A stretch of DNA of 64,000 nucleotides from Nageia nagi. Taxonomy: Eukaryota > Pinophyta. Of this stretch, positions 46,728 through 57,960 are shown one piece after another. The notes under the pieces were generated by a model. The model saw only the letters and a program-made list of their open reading frames with translations, did no database searches and was not told where the DNA came from. Positions within the stretch are counted from its first letter, which is position 1, and each line of letters opens with the position of its first letter. Made by a program: the position numbers and the translations under genes. The stretch lies in NCBI GenBank assembly GCA_050084985.1, contig JBITNC010000001.1, forward strand, positions 138,508,001 through 138,572,000. The letters run 5' to 3'.

Positions 46728-49700
46728 GAATGTTCAAGAACCTATAAGAGGGAGATGCATTAGAACCAAAGTTTGAAGCAATACTAGATTACTCTCTTGA
46801 TTCCATCATCCAAGCATTTGCCATTATGGTAGACTGAATTTTTCATGTTAAGAAAAAAATTGATTTAAAAAAGGAAAAGAATGACTTTTATATCAATCAA
46901 TATGAAATGGTGAGCTAGATTAGTGGATGATACCAAGATAGTAGGAAGTCCAAACTCTTACCAACAAATCAGATAGCCCTATTTGAAAGAAAAAAAAGAA
47001 GTGTTGCAGGTGCTAGCAGTTATCCTAGGAAAGAAAACCTAGATTGAAGTAAATGAATCCATGGTATGTATGGTTTATAATATTACAAAGGCTCATGTCT
47101 ACTTTTCTCAACTTTCATTACTAATGAAATAAAGAGGTGCATATTAAAAATTGAAAATTCAAACTTCAAACACTCTTCATATCTTTGGTGGCTCTTTGCC
47201 CATCAAAATCTTAACAAACTTATAGAGGTAGGGCTACCAATTCAATTAATGAGTTCCAATGCTACACCAGTATGAATCGACCTGATGGTACCAATTTTGA
47301 GTAAGTTGCATGGATGCTACTACAAGTTTAAGGACAAGTTCTATGCAACAAAAGTACAAATTTTGATCAAAAAAGTCCCCAACAAACTAAGCAAAAGCAA
47401 AATGAGGGAGCTACAAAGAGGAAACAAAATTGATGACTGGTACTTCTTAAGAAGCTACACCATAATAATAAGGTATGGGTATTTTGAGAAACCTTTTTAT
47501 CACCCAAGTATATAACCCCCTAGATATATTCAATAGAAATGGGAAGGTATATTTATGCTATAGAGAGAAAATATGGATTCGAGAGTTATTTTAAGTCATT
47601 ATAGATATACTAGCTTCTATTGAAAATGTTACTCTTTTAGAAATATGATATAAAGATAGTATAGTTGAATTCATTGTATAGAATTTTAAATTACATATGG
47701 TGGAAGCTCTATAGATGTATTACCCTTAAGGAAAAATGACCCAAGTAATAAGGTCAAGAAAAAAATGTTCAACTTTTGTCCATGATAGTGGGCCTCATAT
47801 AGAATATTTGTAAATAAAATTGAATAGGAAGCAAAAATGTACCCTGATTAGGAGTTTACACCCTTGAATAAGGTTTGGATGGCCCTTGAGGGAATAAGGA
47901 AGTATAGAAAATAGAAAAATAAGTGACAAGATTTTATATTCAACCCAAAAGTCCTCATCTAGTTATCAAATCTTGAGTGGGGTTCCAATAAAATTTATTA
48001 TAATACAAAATTTAGATTTGAGTATACAATAAAAATTCACCACATAAAGAGTGAATTATTTGAGAAAGTCAAATATGAAAAGTAATAGGAGGCTAAGTAT
48101 GTCAAATATCCCTTACCAGAGTTGGGAAAACCCCTTCCTCCTCATTTTCAAGGAAAATTTACTACAAGACTAAGGCCAATACAGGTAGGACAACCATAAA
48201 GCATGGTTGAGCTTCCAAAGAAGGGAGAGTAAGATTCACCACCTCTTCTTGAGAGCCTTCTCCAAATAAGAAAAGAAAAATTCAAACTCTTGGTCAAAAA
48301 TAATAAATCCTAAAGAAAGAAGAGAAGCCTATAAAAAAACCTTGTACCACTATGATAAGGCCACAATCACAAATAATTATACCTTCACCTTTAGAGGCTA
48401 TAGGAGAAATTCTAAAGGTGGTGGTAAAAGAGGTAGAAATGTTTTATACAAAAAAGTTAAGAGAGCCCCAAGATATGGATACTAGTGCTACATAACGAGC
48501 CTAGATATAAGAATAAACCTTGGAAAAGGAGCAAACCCAAATTCAATAAGGTAGGGGAAGCACACTTGGATCTAGTAGATCTGCAATAGCTACACCTAGA
48601 GGAGGCCTAGGAGATGATGATGAATCTAGAAAAAAGGAAGACTCTAGCCCAATGGATAAAGATAAGGATGAAGATAAGATCATGAAAGAGGCAAAATAAG
48701 AAATAAAAGTTCAAGACCTAACACCTCCTTGGTAGTCATAACCTACCCAATATGTTGAGATATCTACTTCAGGTGGAACTACTACACTCCATTCTTTAAT
48801 TCCTACAACCTCATAAGAGGAAATAAAATCAATTTTTTATACAAAAATTGTAGATTCCATAGATTTAGCAACTTTTATCAATAAATATCCTATGCACCCT
48901 AAGTAACAATTAAAAATTTTGAGCAAGGTAACGAAAATAGGAGATATTAAAATAGCATAGATGCTTTTCAAAGAAGGGTAAATAGATATTACTCCCACAA
49001 TTATAATAGATGTAAATATGTAGAGTGCACTGATAATTGATCAGTCAAGATTCTTGGTAAATACTTCAATGGAAACCAACAAACATCTTCAAGCAATGGA
49101 GAATAAAATATAAAAATTGAACAAGAAATTAGATCGATATAAGAAAGACTACTCCCTTAAAGATAAAATAGTAGCTAGGTTATAGAATAAAAATAAAGAC
49201 TTGATTGCAAAGCTTGACAAGTAGAAGCTAGAGTTTGATAAGAGCATAACAACAACCAAATCTAAGCTAGATGTTGCAAATCAAACAATACAAGATCTCA
49301 AAGCTCAAGCTACAATCATTGATACTCAGAAGGTCAAGCTAGTTGAGGATGAGCTACAAATTATCATTGCAACAAATAAAATTTTATCTGATGATAATGC
49401 AAAATTATTATTACTCATAAAGAATTTTAGAAAATCCTTGGTGGTGTAAGTCGAAGAAAGAATGATAACATTATCACACTTACATCTGCTAAAGGAAGAA
49501 ATAATACAAGCAATCAAGGAATTCCACATGCAAACCACTCTCCATAAGCTAGCTTTGGATACACCTAGGATAGTTTTTAGAAAAATGCAAGCCTATTTGA
49601 GGGTCTTGATTGAAAAGGACATAGCAGGAATCTCTCCCAAACCAAGATAGTTGTATCAAAGGAGGATTTAAGATATTTGTGAACTCTAAAATTTGGTGTT

Positions 49701-50220
49701 CTACATGGATATTAATAATCATAAGCTCATAATAGAACTAGGATTCATTAACAAATTCTTTAATTCTTTGATTAAGATGAAGACTCCCAAATTATGAGAA
49801 GAATAAGATGTACAAGGTAGTGCTCCTAGTTGGGTAGCCAATACCAATTATTTCTTGAATAATCCTTTTATGAGAAGGAAATCTTAGACTTATAATAAAT
49901 AAATGAGTTGTCTTAGGAAGAAATTACAAGATTTTTACATGTTGAAAGGCTAGATAATGTTCAGATAGGGTTTAAAATAGATATAATGAAGATTAAGACA
50001 TCCCCTATCTTATCATAGATTGAATATAAAGATCTAAATGATCTAAATAAAAATATGTAACCATTTCTCTTGAATGAGCTAGTTGAAGTAGTTGAGACCT
50101 CTACCAAGTCTACTTTTGGACAAGCTACTAGAAGCAACAAGTAGATGGTTTTATTCTCCAGTAGGTAGAGACCCCAAAGAGCTACCAGAAGATTGTATTC
50201 TTTTAAAATTACACTTTGAA
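46728..50220 (+). pseudogene. Unrecognised coiled-coil protein pseudogene, copy C2
   Basis: Second copy, starting inside the frame. Best-preserved parts: LSKLHGCYYKFKDKFYATKV to the end at 47285-47515 (76 codons), a KFRFEYTIKIHHIKSE segment near 48010, a basic linker with PLPPHFQG, and a heptad-rich zone from about 49070 (ENKI..LNKKLDRYKKDYSL, then AKLDK.KLEFDKSITTTKSK and VEDELQIIIATNK). It ends with HLHLLKEEIIQAIKEFHMQT (49462-49650) and a degraded tail to 50220. Function unknown. A soluble, coiled-coil-containing protein is the most the sequence supports. Dead from many TAG and TAA codons. Confidence 0.55.
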
Positions 50221-50239
50221 TTGAGGTAATTCAAAATTA

Positions 50240-50695
50240 TTCTTTATTATTTAGTACCTAGGAGTTATGTAATTAAGAGTGCTTGGGAGTGATGTTATGT
50301 CTTAGAGTCTCTATGAGTTGTAAATTCTTGTATTCTTTCATTCTTGTCAATTCCTCCTCTTCCCACTTCTTTATCTTAGAGTGTTAGGAATTGTAAATAA
50401 GAATACCTAGGAGTTATATTATTTTCTTAAATTACCTAGAAGTTATGTAAATAAGAATACCTAGGAGTTATGTTATTTTCTTAGAGTACCCAGGAGTTAT
50501 GTAAATAAGAATACTGAAGAGTTATGTTATTTTCTTCGAGTACTTGAGAGTTATATTATTTTCTTAGAGTACTAGGGAGTTATGTAAATAATAATTCTTT
50601 AGAGTTATGTAAATAAGAATGTCCAAGAGTTATATTTATTCTCTTAGAGTGTCTAGAAATTGTTGACACAAGTGTCTAAGAGTTGTATAAATTTA
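50240..50695 (+). repeat. 54-bp tandem repeat array, C2
   Basis: Same array as at 45150-45595, with the same two-half unit and similar copy number, so it predates the C1/C2 duplication. Confidence 0.85.
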
Positions 50696-51049
50696 GACCC
50701 AAGACATCAAATAGAGCCCATTGATTCTGAGTGATGATGTTATAGTTTTTGATTGAAATCAATAGGTATTGAAAAAGGTAATGGTAGGTGAAGATTTATG
50801 AAGAAATAAAATAAAGCCTTTTAATTTTGAGAGATGATATCATAATTTTTGACTAAATCAACTTGTCTTAGAAGAGCTAGATCATCAACAAAGCCCAGAT
50901 GAGGAAAATAGAAACCACTAAGTAAAGGTAAGAGTAAAGAAACACCCAGGTCCACTTTATCTTAAGTTTTTGACCTTAAAGGCCTTGATAATGTATTGAT
51001 ATCAACTTATTTCCATATAATAATGGTAGTTTCTTCTCAAATCAAGTTG

Positions 51050-51550
51050 ACATTATGTTACCAAGCACCATTACTTTAATTATTGACATCTATAGTAGAG
51101 ATCATAAAGATTACAGAGAAGTAGATAATAGCTGACAGAGAATAGTACCAAATCATATCCATCAATTTATAGGTAAATAAGTATTTAAATACTTACAATG
51201 CTATCTTAAATTAGTTATAGGGTCAAAGAAGGAGCAATGAATGACATGTTAGTAGGATTGTGGCTCTATGGACATGGCTATTAAAAAATTGTAAATTCCT
51301 AGATAATCATGCTATTGGTACTTATTCACTATATAATCTAACATAGTTGTATTATTTATGTAAATAGTGCTATTTTAGTTATTTCATTCAATGCTAGCAA
51401 TTATGTACATTAATGAAACCCAACCACCCAAGAAAGAGGGAAGTTGTATAAATAGCTAACTTTTAGAGATCAAAAAAGTCAAATATATTACCAAATATGA
51501 CCAAATCTATAAGATCTATTCACATATGATAATACAAATAAATAATGCTT
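51050..51550 (+). promoter_or_regulatory. LTR-like promoter stretch with TATA box, C2
   Basis: Counterpart of the C1 stretch; TATAAATAG at 51447-51455. It keeps 41 bases (ACCCAACCACCCAAGAAAGA and neighbours) just before the TATA that C1 lacks. The following 430 bases (51550-51990) are unique to C2 and include a Ser/Thr-poor, T-rich stretch and GGAAATGGAGAACAAAACC; no gene recognised. Confidence 0.4.
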
Positions 51551-52029
51551 TGTTCTCATACACCAAAGTGGCTATTTATTACTTGTATACATGTTATGTG
51601 TGAAATGTTTTCCTTAAATTATGGTTATGTATTGTGATTGTGAGACCCCAAGTGCGAGATAGCTTACTATTTTTGATCTTGGCCATGGATTGTTACCTAT
51701 GCTGCAATGCTCAGGTTGTATATTTCTTATTTTAGCTCTTTTTATTTACTTGTATATTTCTTGTAACTCTTTTTCCTTTTATTTCTTTTTTGTTACTTTT
51801 GGCCTTAAATATAGATAGGAATCGACCTATAAGCTAGAGATTGAGTAGAAAACCAACACGAGTGCATCCCCACCACTTTCTACTCTTTCAAGAAACCTAC
51901 TATTGTAGGAAATGGAGAACAAAACCAAACCAAACCCTTTGAGGTTATGCTATACCAATCAATAGAGAAATTCACAATGTCATCTATGAAGGTATCCTCA
52001 TCTTTGTTTTCATCAATTTAATTTAATCC

Positions 52030-54135
52030 CTATCTCTTGGTCAATGATTTCCATAATGCTATTGCTATGTCATAAGGAAAGTTTTTCAATGTATGATGTG
52101 AGACATAAATTCTGAAATAAATTTTAAGATTTTTCTCCAATATGTTTTGTATTTTTGATTTAACATACTGCAAAGAACTAAAAATGCTTTCATCCTCCAT
52201 GAAAGCCAAAATCATTGTCTGACATAGTTCATATAAATTAAAATACTTTGACATTTAATCTCAAAGAATATGACATGGATATAGTTTTTTTCATAATCAT
52301 GTTATGAAACTAGACTCTAATGTAATTATTTAAATTGACCAACTATTATCAAGCTAAAAATTCTAGATTATTGAATCAAATCCTTTTTCTCTAGAATTCC
52401 TTTTATCTCTACACCATTTACTTCAACAATTCTTCCAAAAAGAGTTACAATATTCTCCATATGTTTATTGAAAAAATGACATGTATTGTTGTAATCTGAA
52501 ATCAAATTTCAAAAATTTAGATTCGCTTTAGCCATATCTTCAACCAAATCATCTCTATGATATCTTTTCCTAATTTCTCTTATTAATGTATCTAAAATAC
52601 TTCTCAGCTTAATCCTTGATTTTGCAAAATTCTTTTAAATCTGATGTACATCATAAGAACTTGGTCAAATTCAATTTTAGCAGATGACACCACATATTAT
52701 CTTTCAAAACAATATGGTGGAATATCATTTACATTGACATTTATATAAAAGTCTATCAAAAATATTGAATATTAAAAATTATTTTGGATTTTTCACATTT
52801 TTCAATGCATTCAAATTTTCAAATAATGGATCTGTAAAATTTGTTTCATACAACCTATCAATAGTTTAGCATACTCATTTCCTTTCATTGATGAAATCAA
52901 TTACATATATAGATATTTCTTGAGCAATCTTGATCAATTTTTTCATTTCATATAATATTAGTATCATTTCACATAATAATAATAATATTTTCAATTCTAT
53001 CATGCAATACAATAAATCCTTGACTCTATCAGTACCTCTTCTATTTTGATAGAAATTGTTGAAAATTTATATTTTCAAATACTCTTTCTATAGGTTCAAA
53101 CATTGAAATCCATCTAGTGTCCACATGTTTCAACATTCTTTTTCTATCATATTTTCCAAGAGAAAATTGTTGGAATTTGACATTCCTTCTAGAGCTTTTT
53201 GAAAAGTATGCATACACCTCATCTATAAATTCTTCCACTTAAGCCACACAAGTGTGTGTGATTACTATTTTGTATGCAAGGTTCAATCTATGAGCCATAC
53301 AATGAATAGGGATCATATACAAAGTAAATGATATTTGGATTGAATGCAAAGTCCATTTTTGTTTCCTTGCATTACTGAAGCACCTTATGCACCTACACAT
53401 ATTAGCTTTCTTGCAATTTTCTCATCATCCATGTTAGCAATCTCTTTCAAACTATTTACAACAAGACTGGAGAGGTTTTTTGAGTTACAAGCTTCTTTTA
53501 TTCTATGTATTGTTAGCAAATAGGGTTATCTAACATGTTCTATAAATATGTAAATATATATACATATCCAATATGTGTTATCTACTATAATTACCTCATT
53601 AATTGATAAAGAAATGAATCTTGATTTTTTACACTTTATTTTAAATCTTCTCTTTCAACCAATGCAAGACATTTTGCCATTTCCCAACCATTTTGATCAG
53701 ACCAATGAGAACTTGGAAGATGCTACACACCTACTAAATCAAAAAGTGTTTTATGATCATAAAAATCTATTATTAGCTTCCATTATTTTAGAAGATAAAA
53801 AATAATAGCAAATTGTAAACTTTTTGAAACTAATATTTTTTCTTTTACTTTTCCATATTGTGTCATAATTATGAACCATTTTGATTGCAAATTTATTTTT
53901 CTTCTAACATCTTGTTATATTTAATTTCATATTTCTTATGGAAATATTTAGTTTCATCCTTTATGATTTGAACTTTTCTAACTGTTCCATCCTGAACTAT
54001 TATGTTCACATATGTCTTTTTGCAATATTTTTCAATTGTATCATATTTAAGTTGCATCTTATATTCCATTCCTAATTCCCATGAATAAATCTTGCATTTA
54101 CATTTTGTTAGGGGATCACTATTCTCAGGAATCAT
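52030..54135 (-). pseudogene. hAT-superfamily transposase pseudogene
   Basis: Cut-and-paste transposase remnant on the minus strand. N-terminal zinc-binding-like region at 54135-53893: CKCKIYSWELGMEYKMQLKY then DTIEKYCKKTY. Central region: IPIHCMAHRLNLAYKIV near 53300-53260, and 53238-53041 with EEFIDEVYAYFSKSSRR and LKHVDTRWISMFEPIERV. C-terminal dimerisation region at 52254-52030: IFSSLQYVKSKIQNILEK and HTLKNFPYDIAIALW. The region between the N-terminal and central parts is far too short for the family, implying an internal deletion. Stops separate all blocks. No terminal inverted repeats located. Confidence 0.85.
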
Positions 54136-54410
54136 TAGGATAATGAATGAAAATCATGATGATCATTCTTCCTCAAATGATCTACTAATAGACCAAGATT
54201 TTTTTTTTTAAGATTTATGAGAAGCACTTCTTATGTATTTATGTTTTTGGTGATTTTTTGTTTCTTTATCATATTTGATATTATGAATTTTTATTGGAGT
54301 GACAAAAACTATGGAAGCCACCTTGGGTGTAGGTTCTTTGTTGTTATGGTTCACAATATTAGCATTATTAGGAATATCATCATTAAATATATATCTAAGT
54401 GGTGGTATAT

Positions 54411-54565
54411 CAGGATCAATTATATTTTCAAAATATCTTCAATTGATGGCATATCAAGCTCAATAATGTTTTAAAAAATATCTTCTAGTGGTGGCATATT
54501 AGGATCAACCATATTTTTCAAAATATCCTCATGCAATGGCAAATCAGGATCAATTATATTTTTTC
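54411..54565 (-). repeat. 45-bp coding-type tandem repeat upstream of the hAT frame
   Basis: Three to four copies of a 45-base unit (GGCATATCAGGATCAATTAT-type). On the minus strand each encodes a 15-residue peptide like NIIDPDLPLHEDILK, NMVDPNMPPLEDIF and NIIELDMPSIEDILK. Preserved peptide period suggests it was once translated, perhaps as an N-terminal extension of the transposase; that link is inference. Confidence 0.6.
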
Positions 54566-54934
54566 CATACAAGTATATTTCTAATAATATGATGACTAAA
54601 CAAAAATTAAACTATTTATATGTAAAATAAAAATAATAAAGGATACACTAAAGGAACTTGTAACTATCATGTTGTAGGATACCAACACCTACCTACATGT
54701 GAAATATTTTTTAATTCTCTTTTTTGTAGGTGGATTGTTGTGCTTATTTCACTTTAATTTTCCAATGGGTGACATTTCTTAGAGATTAACATATGGTCAC
54801 TCATAAACTAGCATTTGAAATCCCTCAAAAATAGGCATCTATAATAAAAAACATTAGCTTTTGATGTCTAACATAATATAACGAGGAGTATTTATAATTC
54901 TTATTACTTAGGTGATCATTTGTGGTCATCTTAA

Positions 54935-55560
54935 AAATGAAATAATCCACCTAATGAGCATATGATTTTTCCAAAAATTAAGCATCTACAATTCCCCATA
55001 GATGAGCATATGTAAATCTCCATAAACAAGAATCTATAATTCTCCATAGATGAGCATCTGTAATTTGCCATAGATGAGCATTTGTAATTTGCCATAGATG
55101 AGCATCTATAATTCCTCACAAATGAGCATCTTCAATACCACATAGATGAGCATCTATAATATTGCATAGATGAGAATATGCAATGTTGCACATATGAGCA
55201 TCTACAATGCCACATAGATAAGCATATACAATCTCACATAGATGAGCATCTACAATCTCACATAGATGAGCATCTACAATCCCACATAGACAAGTGTCTA
55301 TAATCCCACATAGATGAGCATTTGCAATCCCATACAAATGAGAATTTGTAATCCTATACAAATGAGCATCTATAATATAACAGACATGAGCATCTGTAAT
55401 CTTGCATAGATGAGCATCTACAATATCACATTGATAAGTATGCATAATCACTCATAGATGAGAGTTTGGATCTCTTGGTTATCAAACATCTACAATCCCT
55501 TTCAAATGAGCATCTGCAATCACTCATAGATAAGCATCTTAGTGAACTTAAAAATTTGAA
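54935..55560. repeat. 24-bp minisatellite array
   Basis: About 22-25 head-to-tail units of GATGAGCATCTACAATCCCACATA with 0-6 changes each, still in 24-base register over most of the array. On the minus strand the unit encodes the octapeptide IVDAHLCG, open for 111 codons at 55451-55116, then in another frame after an indel. No spacers, so not a CRISPR array. It ends 100 bases before the copia module. Confidence 0.92.
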
Positions 55561-55662
55561 ATGTTAATATATCTGATCGATCTCAAAAACTTTATATATA
55601 GGGTATAATTAGCAATTTCATCGATAATTTTTTTTTTCAAGGCAATTGGTTATGAATATATA

Positions 55663-57960
55663 GGTAGTATAGGTGGCTATTTGCACTTATCTTTATAAAA
55701 AAATTATAAATATTGGAAAGCTAACTCATAATTTATTTTTATCTTGATAAATTTAGGCTAAATGGTGCAACATCTGAGGTTCAAATTTTTGAAGTATTTA
55801 AACATTAAAAAACCTTATATTAGCCAATTGGCAAATATTCACCACTATGCATAACACTACTATACAACCTCTTTATCTTGTCCATTCAGATTTGGTGGGT
55901 GCATTTCAGACTAAGTTTCTCAAGAGAGCATCTTATATTTTAACCTTCATTGATGAATTTAGTAGGATGACATTTGGTTATATACTTGAGTATAAGGATC
56001 AAATCTTTAACAGGTTAAAAGATTTCAAAGCCTTAGTTGAAAATTAATCTAAATTCAAAATTAAGATGCTAAGATATGAAAAATAGAGGTGAATATAGTA
56101 GCAATGAGTTCAATGTCTATTGTACCAAATACGAGATCAAGAGGTAGTTCATGATCCCTTACATACCTCAATAAAATAAATTTTACAAAAGAAAGAATAA
56201 AACTATTCAATAAATGGTAAGGTGCATGTTGGAAAATATCCCCAATTTCTTATAAGGTAAAATTATGAACACTATGATCTACACTTTGAATAGGTTCCCT
56301 ATGGAATTAGTTGAAGGAAAAATCCTTTATGAGGTATGAATGAGAAAGAAACCTACAGTCGCTCACCTTTAGATTTTTGGCTATGATGCCTATGGCTTAA
56401 TTGTTTCTGAGAAAAGAAAGAAGATGGAAAGGATATTTGAAAAGTGCATCTTCATGGGATATGATTGTCAACATAATGGCTCTAAGCTCTAGTCTCCTTC
56501 TTTTAAAGTAGTGTTCATATTGAGTTATGTAAAGATAAATTAACTTTCTAAGGAATATGCTTCTTATGAGGAATTGAATACTCTTGATGACTCTTTTGTT
56601 GCACCTAACTAGTTAGATATCAATGTAAATAAGTCACCTTAGGGGCAAAATTCTCCAACATAAAATATAACAATAATTATGATCTTAAATAATTTTTTTT
56701 TTCAAAATTTATAGTAAGAATGAGCCCTCATCATTCATGGAAGCTTTGAAGAATGAATACTAGATGGAAGCCATGAAAGTGGAGTATAAGTCTAATTAAA
56801 AATCAAACATGGGACTTGGTTTTCTCTCCCAATGAATGAAATGTGATTGGAAATAAGTGTATTTACAAGGCAAAATATAATTTAGTTGGAGAAATTAACA
56901 AATATAAGGCAAGATATGTAGCTAAGTGTTTCACTCAGAAATATAAATTTGATTATGAGGAAACCTTTGATCCAGTGGTTAAGATGCCCATAATTAGAGT
57001 AATCCTTACTCTCTCAACAACTCAAAGATGGAAAGTTTTTCAACTTGATATCAATAGCACTTTTCTCAACTATGATTTATATGTGGAAATCTATATGAAT
57101 CAACTAGAAGGATTTATTATGAAAGGTAAAGAGTCCCTTGTGTACAAGATAAAGAAGTCCTTGTATGGACTTAAACAAGCATCTAAAGCTTGGTATAAAA
57201 AGCTTTTAGGATACTTTGCAAACATTGGATTCTTTAAGTGATTTTTCAATTTAGATCTATATGTGCTCAAATAGGGATAAGATTTAGTATTGATTCTTGT
57301 TTATGTGGCTGATCTTCTAATCATAGGAAATAATGATGAAAATTAGCTAAGAGTGCATATCCAAATGTAAGGTAATATTTGGAATGATTGATATTTGTCT
57401 CTTGCACTACTACCTTGATATGCAAGTATACCAATACAAATATTGTACTTACCTTATTCAATTTAAGTATATCTCAAAAATGTTACAAAAGTTTGGAATG
57501 AAGGAGTGAAAACTTGTTGTGATCCTAGTATCTCATGGAATCACTTTACTAATTGGAATTCTTATTTATTAAATTATGTCTAGGCCAAATATTTTCTTTG
57601 CAATAAATAATATAGAATGATTTATGTAAAAATTATATGCTGAGCACTTCAATGTTGTTAAGTAAATATTAAGGTATGATGTAGGAATGAAATATCTTAC
57701 TCTTAAATATTCCAAGTTTTTCTCATTTATTCTCATAGGGTACTCAGATTTTAACTATGAGAGAGCTAAAGATGATAGAAAATAAAATTTTGCTTATATG
57801 TTTAGTAATATTATAGGTGCTATCTCTTGGGTTTCTAGAGATGTAGCCTACTACTACTCTCTCCACCATAGAGAAAAAATATCAAGCCATGTCACTCATG
57901 ACCTAGGAAGCCATTTAGTTTAGGCATTTCTTGAAAGAAATTAGGTAAGACCAAACTCAC
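55663..57960 (+). pseudogene. Ty1/copia pol remnant, copy D (integrase, RT, RNase H)
   Basis: Best-preserved copia copy. Integrase at 55847-56047 (LVHSDLVGAFQTKFLKRASY, LTFIDEFSRMTFGY) and on to 56330. RT at 56720-57500: 56843-57241 is open for 132 codons (KARYVAKCFTQKYKFDYEE, FQLDINSTFLN, LYVEIYMNQLEGF, SLYGLKQASKAWYKKL). The catalytic YVDD is YVAD at about 57303-57314, so this copy has lost a metal-binding Asp. RNase H to about 57950. It shares TAG at 56761 with copy A, but keeps TGG where copy A has TAG at 1148. Confidence 0.93.

Larger units (their letters stand above)
41484..52300 (+). repeat. Tandem duplication of a ~5.3-kb unit (C1 and C2)
   Basis: 41484-46727 and 46728-about 52300 are direct copies, roughly 10-12 percent diverged where compared. 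Both start GAATGTTCAAGAACCT, inside the coding frame, and both end inside the hAT transposase remnant. C2 has about 430 extra bases (51550-51990) and 41 extra bases near 51405-51445. The breakpoints match no element boundary, so this is a genomic duplication, not two transpositions. Confidence 0.9.

Noticed and set aside
41113-52300. C1 and C2 as the two LTRs of one giant element
   Set aside because: The repeats are directly adjacent with no internal region, and their ends fall inside a coding frame and inside a hAT element.
54935-55560. CRISPR array
   Set aside because: Units are contiguous 24-mers with no unique spacers, there are no cas genes and the context is a plant nuclear genome. It is a minisatellite.
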